A DNA stretch of 25,613 nt from Halieaceae bacterium. GTDB taxonomy: Bacteria; Pseudomonadota; Gammaproteobacteria; Pseudomonadales; Halieaceae. A model generated the notes under the pieces. It worked only from the letters and a program-made list of their open reading frames with translations, made no database searches and was not told the DNA's origin. Of this stretch, positions 7,504-14,767 are shown piece by piece (position 1 is the stretch's first letter; each line of letters starts with the position of its first letter). The position numbers were made by a program, and so were the translations under genes. The DNA lies in the NCBI GenBank assembly GCA_011523115.1, contig WTHO01000126.1, forward strand, positions 1 to 25,613, written 5' to 3'.

Positions 7504-8142
7504 TCAAGGGTTAGGCTGCAATCCGGCAATATAGCTTGCCACGGCCTCGATCTCCATATCGCTCATCCGAAACGCCGTGGTCCGCATGATCTTCGCTTCG
7601 CCGCCGTTGGTGCGGCCACTGGGGTCTTCATAGCCCTTACGGAACATTTTGAGCTGCGCAGAAATATACTCGGCGTGCTGACCGCCCAATGCTGGGTAGC
7701 CTGCGGGCCCGTTTCCGTTGCCTGTTGGACTATGACACCCGGAGCAGGCAGGCACTTGGCGTTCGGCAATACCCGCCAAATATACCTTGCGACCCAGCGC
7801 GACTTTCTCGGGATCTGCCATACCGCCAGTGCGCGACTGTGCGTTATAAAAGGCGGCAATGTCTGCAAGGTCCTGATCTGACATGTTGTCAACCTGACCG
7901 GCCATTAGCGCCACCGGGCGTCGACCGTCACGGATGTCCTGCATTTGCTTAAGCAGATATTTGTGGCCAAGACCCGCCAATTTCGGGAAGGTCGGCACGG
8001 CACTGTTGCCGTCTACGCCGTGACACGCCACGCACGTCGCTGCCTTGGCCTGACCCGCCTCACTGTCCCCCGCGGCCAGCGCGTGAGCACTCACGAGAGT
8101 CATGACCAGCGCACAAGACACCTTGATTACAGACTGAAACAT
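7504..8142 (-). CDS. Dihaem cytochrome c4
   Basis: Periplasmic electron carrier, 212 residues. The signal peptide is about 1-24, ending AHALAA. Two class I cytochrome c domains follow, each with one haem site: CVACH (Cys37, Cys40, His41) and CSGCH (Cys133, Cys136, His137). Repeated tails of the c4 type are visible (NMSDQDLADIAAFYNAQ and RMSDMEIEAVASYIAGL). Likely axial Met ligands are in VALMAG and AKIMRTT. I moved the start from an upstream TTG at 8214 to the ATG at 8142, because AGGTG lies 5 nt before it and the signal peptide begins there. In relatives c4 passes electrons to terminal oxidases. The oxidase genes are a few kilobases away. Confidence 0.95.
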   Translation of the reverse strand: MFQSVIKVSCALVMTLVSAHALAAGDSEAGQAKAATCVACHGVDGNSAVPTFPKLAGLGHKYLLKQMQDIRDGRRPVALMAGQVDNMSDQDLADIAAFYNAQSRTGGMADPEKVALGRKVYLAGIAERQVPACSGCHSPTGNGNGPAGYPALGGQHAEYISAQLKMFRKGYEDPSGRTNGGEAKIMRTTAFRMSDMEIEAVASYIAGLQPNP

Positions 8143-8244
8143 AGGAACACCTGTCAATTTAAACTTTCCAGCGAGGCAGTCTTCACTGAGATGCGGCTGA
8201 TCGACATCCCGCAAGCTCCCTCACTTAGATCTAGTAGTCGGCGC

Positions 8245-8565
8245 TTACTGAGCCGTCGACATATAGGTGATTAACGCAGCGTAATCTTCATCGCTGCAGC
8301 TGTTGCACAAACCGCCAGGGGGCATGGCGTTGAGGCCATTGCGGACCGAGGCGACGAGTGCCTCCATACCTTTTTCCATGCGGGGGGCCCATGCCTCAGC
8401 GTTGCCCGTCGCAGGTGCGCCAGCGACGCCAACGGCATGACAAGCGCCGCAAGAAGCCGCGTACTGAGGCGGCGGATCACCCGCGAGTACTGCCGGAGCC
8501 GAAGCCAACGCGGCGACGGCAGCGCCACGAATGGCAATGGTGCGAATCAATTCTGCTGTTCTCAT
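8245..8565 (-). CDS. Monohaem cytochrome c5 family protein
   Basis: Small secreted c-type cytochrome of 106 residues. The signal peptide runs 1-28 (ending APAVLA), then one haem site CGACH (Cys39, Cys42, His43). The Met81 ligand is in NAMPPGG. The c5 hallmark GGLCNSCSDEDYAALI follows, where Cys87 and Cys90 are expected to form a disulfide. DsbA, two genes downstream, could make that bond (inference). The ATG at 8565 is chosen over a TTG two codons earlier because GAGGG lies 7 nt upstream. It is the first gene of the c5-c4-dsbA run, with 101 bp to c4. The 254 bp upstream (8566-8819) must hold its promoter and that of divergent engB, but I could not identify either with confidence. Confidence 0.94.
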   Translation of the reverse strand: MRTAELIRTIAIRGAAVAALASAPAVLAGDPPPQYAASCGACHAVGVAGAPATGNAEAWAPRMEKGMEALVASVRNGLNAMPPGGLCNSCSDEDYAALITYMSTAQ

Positions 8566-8819
8566 GGTCAAACCCTCTGATCTTTATCATTACCTTGCCA
8601 GCCCGACGCTGGCGTGCGTCGCGAGCAATGCGGCGCAAAAATTCCTGTTTCGTTCGTCAGTCGAGGAAACCTCGTTCCAACCTCACGTTACTCTGGCTGC
8701 TTGGCCACTGACACCGCATTATCGACAGAGCACGCCGCGAAAAATAACGATGATTTCAGGCATAGCCGCCCGGAGAGCGTGGCATTATAGACGTTCCTTG
8801 TCGTGGCACAAATCGCAAA

Positions 8820-9482
8820 ATGACCGACTTTCAGGCCGCTACGGAGACACTTAATTTTCGCAAGGCCGCGTTTTTACAAAGTGCGAGCGCCATCGAAAAC
8901 GCACCAACCGATTTCGGCTCCGAGGTCGCCTTTGCGGGGCGGTCCAACTCCGGCAAGTCGAGCGCGATCAACACCCTCACCCATCAGGGGAAACTGGCCC
9001 GCACCTCGCGCACACCAGGGCGCACGCAGCTGATCAATTTTTTCTCTTTGAGCGAGCACCAGCGCTTGGTCGACCTCCCCGGATACGGCTTTGCCAAGGT
9101 GCCTCTGGCGGTGAAAAAAAAATGGAACCAACAGCTCGAGCGCTATCTTCAATACCGTGAGAGTTTGCGGGGCCTGGTGATGTTAATGGATATTCGCCAT
9201 CCACTGACTGAGCCCGACCGGCAAATGTTGAGCTGGGCAGAGGCCGCCAGCATGCCGGTACACATTTTGCTCACCAAGGCAGATAAGTTAAAGCGAGGGC
9301 CTGCGCAGAGTACGCTGCTGTCGGTGCGCGAGGAGCTCTCGACACAATCAGACCTGATCAGTGTCCAGCTATTCTCCTCTTTAAAACGACAGGGCGTGGA
9401 TACGCTCGGCCGGCAACTTAATCACTGGCTTACGGACTCATCGGTTTTCGACGATGCCCCGGACCAGGGCGAGGATGGCTGA
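8820..9482 (+). CDS. engB: Ribosome biogenesis GTP-binding protein EngB (YihA/YsxC)
   Basis: Essential-type small GTPase involved in late assembly of the large ribosomal subunit. 220 residues. G1 is GRSNSGKSS (40-48), the switch region is [10 protein letters not shown]3 is [10 protein letters not shown] (from 85), G4 is TKAD (152-155) and G5 is SSLKRQG. This is a complete circularly ordinary TRAFAC GTPase fold of normal length. The ATG at 8820 follows the family but no clear ribosome binding site precedes it. It is divergent from the cytochrome genes and convergent with polA, the two stops being 6 bp apart. The same engB-polA pairing is known in Pseudomonas. Confidence 0.96.
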   Translation: MTDFQAATETLNFRKAAFLQSASAIENAPTDFGSEVAFAGRSNSGKSSAINTLTHQGKLARTSRTPGRTQLINFFSLSEHQRLVDLPGYGFAKVPLAVKKKWNQQLERYLQYRESLRGLVMLMDIRHPLTEPDRQMLSWAEAASMPVHILLTKADKLKRGPAQSTLLSVREELSTQSDLISVQLFSSLKRQGVDTLGRQLNHWLTDSSVFDDAPDQGEDG

Positions 9483-9488
9483 CCGGGT

Positions 9489-12248
9489 TCAATGCGCCTG
9501 ATCCCAGTTATCGCCGGCGCCCGCCTCGACCAAAAGCGGCACATCCAGCACCCCTACATCTGACATCAACTGACAGACCGTTGTCCGGAGATCATCGACT
9601 GCGCCTGCTTCAACTTCGAAGACCAACTCATCGTGGACCTGCATAATCAGGCGCGCATTAATCTTTGAATCGTCCAACCAATCGTCAACCGCGAGCATCG
9701 CCATTTTGATGATATCGGCGGCTGTGCCTTGCATGGGTGCATTAATCGCAGTGCGCTCAGCTGCCTGTTGTCGCTGGCGATTACGCGCGTTAATTTCGGG
9801 AAGGTAGAGCCTCCGCCCCCGCAAGGTCTCGACGTAGCCGACATTGTGCGCCGACTCTCGAGTGCGGGCCATATAGTCTGCCACCCCCGGATAGCGCGCG
9901 AAGTAGAGGTCGATGTACTCCTGCGCTTCGTTTCGACCAATACCCAGCTGCTTGCCCAACCCAAAGGCGGACATACCGTAAATCAAACCAAAGTTAATCG
10001 CCTTGGCCTTGCGCCGTTGGTCTCCGGACACCGCATCGATCCCTACGCCGAACACCTCTGCTGCGGTCGCACTGTGCACATCGAGCCCTTCTGCAAAAGC
10101 GGTCAGCAGTCCAGTGTCCTGTGAAAGGTGGGCCATGATGCGCAGCTCGATTTGGGAGTAGTCCGCTGCCACAATCTTATTGCCAGGTGCGGCGATAAAA
10201 GCTTGGCGAATGCGCCTGCCCTCCTCCGTCCTGATCGGGATATTTTGCAAGTTGGGGTCTGATGAGGACAGACGTCCAGTTGCTGTGACCGCCTGATGGT
10301 ATGAGGTGTGTACACGGCCCGTCCGCTGGTCAATCATCTCGGGTAGTTTGTCGGTGTAGGTTGATTTCAGCTTACTGAGACCGCGGTACTCCATGAGCAC
10401 CGCAGGCAACGGGTAATCCAAGGCGAGCTCAGCGAGGACATCTTCAGCCGTGGATGGTGCGCCCTTGGGCGTCTTCCTCAGGACAGGAAGCTCAAGCTGG
10501 TTAAAGAGAATTTCACCCAGCTGCTTTGGAGACCCCAAGTTAAACGGCCCGCCCGCCAAATCGTGGGCCTGCGATTCCAACGCGAGAATCCGTTCCCCTA
10601 ACTCCTTGCTGTGGGCGGCCAGCGTATCCCGGCAGACGAGCGCTCCATTGCGCTCAATCCGGGATAATACGGAAACCAGAGGGATCTCCAGCTCACGATA
10701 TAGCGCTGAGAGCTGAGGCTCCGCATCGAGCTTTTCAGACAAAAGCCTGTGTAAGCGCAGTGTGACCTCCGCATCCTCGGCTGCGTAAGGTGCTGCCTGC
10801 TCGATGGGCACCTGATTGAAAGTCAGCTGCTTTGCGCCTTTGCCCGCAATATCCTCGAAATGAATGGTACGTTGACCCAGATACTTCAATGCCAGCGTGT
10901 CTAGGTCATGACGACTCCCTGCCGCATCGAGAATATAGGATTCGAGCATGGTGTCCTCGTGAATACCGCGAAGCCTAATATCGTGATTGGCCAATACATT
11001 GGCGTCGTACTTCAGATGCTGGCCGACTTTGGCAACCCGCTCGTCCTCAAGCAGTGGTTTCAATGCCTCGAGCACCTCGTCGCGACTCAACTGGTCGGGG
11101 GCGCCGGGGTAATCATGCGCCAAAGGCACATAAGCTGCCGCACCAGGCTCCACTGCGAAGGAGACGCCCACGACCTCTGCGACCATGTAATTCAGGCTGG
11201 TCGTCTCAGTATCAAATGCAAACAACGTTGCCCGCTTCAACTTGCCCAGCCAGTCATCAAAAGTCGATTGATCGAGCACGGTCGTCACCTCGACCTGCTC
11301 GCTCGCCTGTCCAGGCTCGGCACCCGATAACTCCCCCTCGGCCTGCTGGCCTGCTGCAGTTAGTTGCGCGCCGTCGGTGCCCTGCAACAACGCGTCCAGC
11401 CAGGTCTTGAACTCCAACTCACGAAACAGTGCAATCATGGCTTCCTGATCGGAGGGGCTTGAGTCAAGATCGCCCTTGGCAAGGCCGAGATCGCAATCCG
11501 TTTTAATCGTCGCCAACTCATAGCTGAGGTCGGCGTCCACTTTTGCACCTTCAAGCTTACTGGCGAGACTTTTGGCACCGCGAATCGGCAGTTCGGCTAC
11601 CGCGTCCAGCTGCGCGTAAATCGACTCGAGTCCGCCGAGATGCTGCAATAAAGCGGTAGCCGTCTTTTCGCCCACCCCCGCAACGCCCGGAATGTTATCG
11701 ACCTTGTCGCCCATCAGCGCCAGTAGATCGATAATCAGCTCGGGAGGGACGCCAAACTTGGCGATCACACCATCGCGATCCATCGCCGTGTTGTTCATCG
11801 TGTTGATCAGCGTCACGTGATCATTCACCAGCTGCGCCATGTCTTTGTCACCGGTCGAGATGACGACTTCGCGTCCGCTGGCGGCGGCCTCGACTGACAG
11901 GGTTCCAATGACATCGTCGGCCTCAACACCACTGATACAGATTAAAGGCAGGCCCATTGCCCGAATTACGCTGTGAATCGGCTCGATTTGTTCTCGGAGT
12001 TCATCGGGCATGGGAGGGCGATTGGCCTTGTACTCCGCGTAGATCTCATTGCGAAAAGTGGGGCCCTTGGCATCAAAGACGACCACCACCTGGTCAGCAG
12101 CATAGTCCGATACCAGTTTCCGAATCATGCCAATCACTCCTTTGGCCGCACCGGTATTGAGGCCTTTGGAGTTGGTGAGGGCGGGCAGTGCGTGGTAAGC
12201 CCGAAATAAGTATGAGGATCCGTCGACCAGAATCAGCCGGTTAGCCAT
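9489..12248 (-). CDS. polA: DNA polymerase I
   Basis: Repair polymerase that also removes RNA primers from Okazaki fragments. 919 residues (E. coli 928) with all three domains. The 5'-3' nuclease (about 1-290) has VDGSSYLFRAYHALP, STGDKD and MGDKVDNIPGVAGVGEKTA. A Gln/Glu/Ala-rich linker spans about 290-322. The 3'-5' exonuclease (about 323-515) has FAFDTETTSL with Asp346 and Glu348, and Asp415 in LKYDANVL, so proofreading looks intact. The polymerase (about 520-919) shows motif A with Asp696 (VAADYSQIELR), motif B with Lys749 and Tyr757 (RRKAKAINFGLIYG) and motif C with Asp873 (QVHDELVFEV). It starts 4 bp after the SCO stop, so it is likely co-transcribed with oxidase assembly genes. Confidence 0.99.
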   Translation of the reverse strand: MANRLILVDGSSYLFRAYHALPALTNSKGLNTGAAKGVIGMIRKLVSDYAADQVVVVFDAKGPTFRNEIYAEYKANRPPMPDELREQIEPIHSVIRAMGLPLICISGVEADDVIGTLSVEAAASGREVVISTGDKDMAQLVNDHVTLINTMNNTAMDRDGVIAKFGVPPELIIDLLALMGDKVDNIPGVAGVGEKTATALLQHLGGLESIYAQLDAVAELPIRGAKSLASKLEGAKVDADLSYELATIKTDCDLGLAKGDLDSSPSDQEAMIALFRELEFKTWLDALLQGTDGAQLTAAGQQAEGELSGAEPGQASEQVEVTTVLDQSTFDDWLGKLKRATLFAFDTETTSLNYMVAEVVGVSFAVEPGAAAYVPLAHDYPGAPDQLSRDEVLEALKPLLEDERVAKVGQHLKYDANVLANHDIRLRGIHEDTMLESYILDAAGSRHDLDTLALKYLGQRTIHFEDIAGKGAKQLTFNQVPIEQAAPYAAEDAEVTLRLHRLLSEKLDAEPQLSALYRELEIPLVSVLSRIERNGALVCRDTLAAHSKELGERILALESQAHDLAGGPFNLGSPKQLGEILFNQLELPVLRKTPKGAPSTAEDVLAELALDYPLPAVLMEYRGLSKLKSTYTDKLPEMIDQRTGRVHTSYHQAVTATGRLSSSDPNLQNIPIRTEEGRRIRQAFIAAPGNKIVAADYSQIELRIMAHLSQDTGLLTAFAEGLDVHSATAAEVFGVGIDAVSGDQRRKAKAINFGLIYGMSAFGLGKQLGIGRNEAQEYIDLYFARYPGVADYMARTRESAHNVGYVETLRGRRLYLPEINARNRQRQQAAERTAINAPMQGTAADIIKMAMLAVDDWLDDSKINARLIMQVHDELVFEVEAGAVDDLRTTVCQLMSDVGVLDVPLLVEAGAGDNWDQAH

Positions 12249-12252
12249 GGGG

Positions 12253-12903
12253 TCAGTGCTCCCACAAGTATTGGGTAGAGCGTAAGGTTACCCGCATTTT
12301 GGGTATGTCGAGGGGTGCACGAAAAAAACCATGGTAATCGCCGCGCGGATTCATCAGCATCACATTGGCGCTGTGCTCCATCTGATAGCCGCCATTTGGC
12401 TCGCTTACCTTGCGAAACGGCGCATTGAGGCGCTGCGCCACACTGAGAATATCGGCAAACTCTCCCGTCACGCCCAAAAAATCCGGATGGAAGTACGGCA
12501 CATAATCCGCCAGACGGGCAGGCGTGTCGCGCGCGGGGTCGACCGTTAGCATCACGACTTGCAGGTCATTGGCTTCGGTATCAACGAGCTGTGCTTTGAG
12601 CTCCGCCAGCTCCGCAAGCGTAGTGGGACAAATATCAGGGCAGTGGGTGAAGCCAAAAAAAATCAGTGTCCAGCGATTTGTTAGCGCATCGCGCGTAAAT
12701 GGCGTGCCATGGTGGTCCATCAATGAAAACGCACCGGGGTCGCGCGGGGTATCGAAGAGAAATAAGCCGTTTGCGCGGGTTTCCGCAAGGCTCATGAGGC
12801 GCGGCTCGCCAACGCGATGAATAAAGCTCACTACTACAACGAGCATAAACAGCAGAACGCCGAAAACCGTCCAGCGTACGCCGCGTTGAGTGGATTCCGC
12901 CAA
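12253..12903 (-). CDS. SCO1/SenC copper chaperone for cytochrome oxidase
   Basis: Delivers copper to the CuA site of oxidase subunit II, or keeps its cysteines reduced. 216 residues, anchored by one N-terminal membrane segment (about 11-28) with the rest periplasmic. The thioredoxin-like domain has the SCO copper site FTHCPDICPTTL (Cys88, Cys92) and the distant His176 in MEHSANVML. LTVDPARDTP is also typical. The start is TTG at 12903, supported by a strong Shine-Dalgarno 10 nt upstream. The gene is 6 bp after the upstream SCO-like gene and 4 bp before polA. In Pseudomonas the haem synthase genes ctaA and ctaB lie directly before SCO. Here they do not. Confidence 0.95.
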   Translation of the reverse strand: MAESTQRGVRWTVFGVLLFMLVVVVSFIHRVGEPRLMSLAETRANGLFLFDTPRDPGAFSLMDHHGTPFTRDALTNRWTLIFFGFTHCPDICPTTLAELAELKAQLVDTEANDLQVVMLTVDPARDTPARLADYVPYFHPDFLGVTGEFADILSVAQRLNAPFRKVSEPNGGYQMEHSANVMLMNPRGDYHGFFRAPLDIPKMRVTLRSTQYLWEH

Positions 12904-12909
12904 GCTGCT

Positions 12910-13572
12910 TCAACCTCCCGAATGCTTCAATAAAAATCGCAGATCGCTGATCACGTCTTTGTAGTAGAGGTCATCTGATATCCGCATCATGATCCAGCCG
13001 GCGGGGTCCACAACGTACCACTGTCGCGGCTGATCGACGGCCTCGGGTAATAGCGCAGCTAAGTCAGCGGGGGAAAGGGTCAGCGATGTGACCCCGACAT
13101 GTTGCTGCGCCAGCCAATCCAATAACCCGCTCTGTGTTTGACTCTCAGCATCTGATCCAACGACTGCCACCGAGGCAGTCCTCACATCACCCAGCACGAC
13201 CCGACCCACCCGGTTGAATTCTTTCCCCAGCGCAACGTGGATCTGTCGAGTCTGGTAAAGCTGGTTTTGGCAGACGTCATCGCAGACGCCGCCACGCAGA
13301 ACAACCAGCAAGCGCCACTTGGTTGGCAGATCCTGCCACATCGTGTCAGCACCACCCTCGTGCTGGAACACCACCTCGGTCACATTACGAGGCGGATTGA
13401 TCAACTCGCCGTGATTCGCGGTGCCGACGCTACCAACAATATCAACATGGCCCTCCTCAACCGCCCACCAAAGTGCAGTAGCGGCGAGCACCATAGAGAG
13501 GGGAATCCCCGCGATGAGGATCAATATCCACCGGGCTCGGCGCTGCTCTGCAGAGACTGCAGCGCCAGTCAC
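12910..13572 (-). CDS. Membrane-anchored SCO-like CxxxC protein of the oxidase cluster
   Basis: Function not established. 220 residues: one membrane segment (about 15-36), then a periplasmic domain. Residues 54-62 read NHGELINPP. The stretch WRLLVVLRGGVCDDVCQNQL places Cys97 and Cys101 in a CxxxC arrangement at the same point of a thioredoxin-like strand-helix as in SCO. I find no equivalent of the SCO copper-binding His. The C-terminus has QWYVVDPAGWIMMRI, resembling the end of a thioredoxin fold. The start is GTG at 13572, overlapping the SURF1 stop in GTGA, which implies translational coupling. A similar gene sits between SURF1 and the haem A synthase gene in Pseudomonas (PA0111 region, from memory). 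A role in copper or thiol handling during oxidase assembly is an inference. Confidence 0.88.
   Translation of the reverse strand: MTGAAVSAEQRRARWILILIAGIPLSMVLAATALWWAVEEGHVDIVGSVGTANHGELINPPRNVTEVVFQHEGGADTMWQDLPTKWRLLVVLRGGVCDDVCQNQLYQTRQIHVALGKEFNRVGRVVLGDVRTASVAVVGSDAESQTQSGLLDWLAQQHVGVTSLTLSPADLAALLPEAVDQPRQWYVVDPAGWIMMRISDDLYYKDVISDLRFLLKHSGG
12914..12919 (-). promoter_or_regulatory. Shine-Dalgarno supporting the SCO TTG start
   Basis: GGGAGG on the minus strand lies in the last codons of the upstream gene, 10 nt before the TTG at 12903. It supports this unusual start codon and implies that translation of the two genes is linked. Confidence 0.65.
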
Positions 13573-14333
13573 GGCGAGGCTCTCCTGGTCAAGATTGCGC
13601 CAAGATTAGTCAGTCGCCACACTCCGATGAACACAAGTACAGCTGCCATGGCGAACCACTGAATGGCATAACCGATGTGTTTCGCGGGCGACTGATTCAC
13701 TATCGGCCATTCAGCAACAAAGGCGAGCGGGGAACGCTGATCAACGCGAACCTCAAATGGGTAAACGGCGCGACCCGTCAGCGTGGACAAGGACCGCTGC
13801 CAATCGTCCCAGTACAGGGTCTGCACCGTAGCGGGCAGCGATGCGGGTGCTTCGGGTTTTTGCATCATGAGCGGCTTGCCCGCTGGCACATATATCCGCC
13901 CCGAGACCGAAACGGGACCCTCGGGTAACACCGGTGTGGGCTCAGTCCGGCGACTGGGGTCACCCGCCAACCACCCCAAATTGACGGGCACCAGCGCATC
14001 TTCAGCGCTCACCAGAGCGACAACGTGGTAACCGACTCGTCCTTGGTGGATCCGGTTGTCCAGCAATAAGTAATCTTCCGCTTGGAACAGCCCCCGCCAC
14101 GTTACCTGCCTGTCCGCCAGACTCTCCGGGGGTTCGGTCGAGAGGGTCTTGGGGTGCACTGCCGGTAACGCTGCTCTCGCCTCCCAACGATCCACCAAGG
14201 CAGATTTTTCGGTCGCGCGGGCCAACTGCCACGACCCCAGATTAATCAATAGTCCCAGCAATATTATGCCGGCGACCAGCGCTCTGAGATCCCCCTTTAC
14301 CGTCAGGGGTCCTAAGGTTCGGTTAAAATGCAT
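13569..14333 (-). CDS. SURF1 family cytochrome oxidase assembly protein
   Basis: Helps insert haem a into oxidase subunit I. 254 residues with the usual two-anchor topology. The first membrane segment is about 18-38 (ALVAGIILLGLLINLGSWQL), a large periplasmic domain follows, and a second segment is about 222-243. Family signatures are GSWQLARATEK near the first segment, GYHVVALV, VPVNLGWL and HIGYAIQWFAMA at the C-terminus. ATG start at 14333. It leads a run SURF1 > SCO-like > SCO > polA and overlaps the next gene by 4 bp. It is separated from the structural cox genes by a plus-strand gene and a terminator, so it needs its own promoter within 14334-14399. Confidence 0.94.
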   Translation of the reverse strand: MHFNRTLGPLTVKGDLRALVAGIILLGLLINLGSWQLARATEKSALVDRWEARAALPAVHPKTLSTEPPESLADRQVTWRGLFQAEDYLLLDNRIHQGRVGYHVVALVSAEDALVPVNLGWLAGDPSRRTEPTPVLPEGPVSVSGRIYVPAGKPLMMQKPEAPASLPATVQTLYWDDWQRSLSTLTGRAVYPFEVRVDQRSPLAFVAEWPIVNQSPAKHIGYAIQWFAMAAVLVFIGVWRLTNLGAILTRRASP

Positions 14334-14399
14334 AGCAGTGCTTCTCTCAGTTACCGCTTGTCGGAGCCGCCAAGACGCAAACTCGCCAGGACATGAACC

Positions 14400-14648
14400 A
14401 TGCTTAAGACAGTCATCGTGCTACTTATGATAGCGCTTGTCGCCAGCCTCGCGTCGGGTTTGGTGTTTCTCATGTCAGACCAGGGCAACCCTGAAAAGAA
14501 GCGCCTGTTCACCTCTCTGGGGGCTCGTCTGGGTATTGGCGCCTGTCTACTGCTGGTTATTCTCTACGGTGTCATGACTGGCCAATTGGGGCACCAAAAC
14601 CCCTGGGACCCAGGGCCCGGTGCGAGCGAAGCTGCTCAAGCGGAGTAA
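14400..14648 (+). CDS. DUF2909 twin-transmembrane protein
   Basis: Small inner-membrane protein of unknown function, 82 residues. It has two membrane segments, about 5-26 (VIVLLMIALVASLASGLVFL) and 42-61 (ARLGIGACLLLVILYGVM). They are joined by a short polar loop (SDQGNPEKKRLFTSLG) and followed by a Pro/Ala-rich tail. This matches the DUF2909 family, which is regularly found next to cytochrome oxidase genes. AGGA at 14388-14391 is 8 nt before the ATG. It is on the strand opposite to every other oxidase gene here: divergent from SURF1 (66 bp) and convergent with coxC. A tiny out-of-frame ORF (ATG at 14393, stop after four codons) overlaps its start and might dampen translation. An oxidase-related role rests on context only. 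Confidence 0.85.
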   Translation: MLKTVIVLLMIALVASLASGLVFLMSDQGNPEKKRLFTSLGARLGIGACLLLVILYGVMTGQLGHQNPWDPGPGASEAAQAE

Positions 14649-14731
14649 GGCGGGCTGCGCTTCAAGACTCCGGCACCCTCCAGTGAGTACATTCAGCCTT
14701 CGCCAACCAGCTCTCAGACCCGCCAATAAAA

Positions 14732-14751
14732 AAGGGCGCAACAGCGCCCTT
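14732..14751 (-). terminator. Intrinsic terminator of the coxBA-ctaG-coxC unit
   Basis: AAGGGCGC (14732-14739) pairs with GCGCCCTT (14744-14751) around a 4-nt loop. Read on the minus strand the hairpin is followed by a T-rich tract (TTTTTATT), a strong intrinsic terminator 16 bp after the coxC stop. On the plus strand only TTATC follows, so termination of the DUF2909 transcript would be weaker. It divides the oxidase locus into separate transcription units. Confidence 0.88.
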
Positions 14752-14767
14752 ATCAAAGCTAGAGCGC

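Noticed and set aside
7273..7881. 202-codon open frame on the plus strand across dsbA and cytochrome c4
   Set aside because: It is antisense to two clear genes and spans their intergenic gap. The composition is that of a reverse frame.
8581..8819. Hairpins in the cytochrome c5 / engB divergent region (CCAGC/GCTGG, CGAGG/CCTCG)
   Set aside because: They are only 5-bp stems, expected by chance in GC-rich DNA, with no T-run and no match to a known RNA family.
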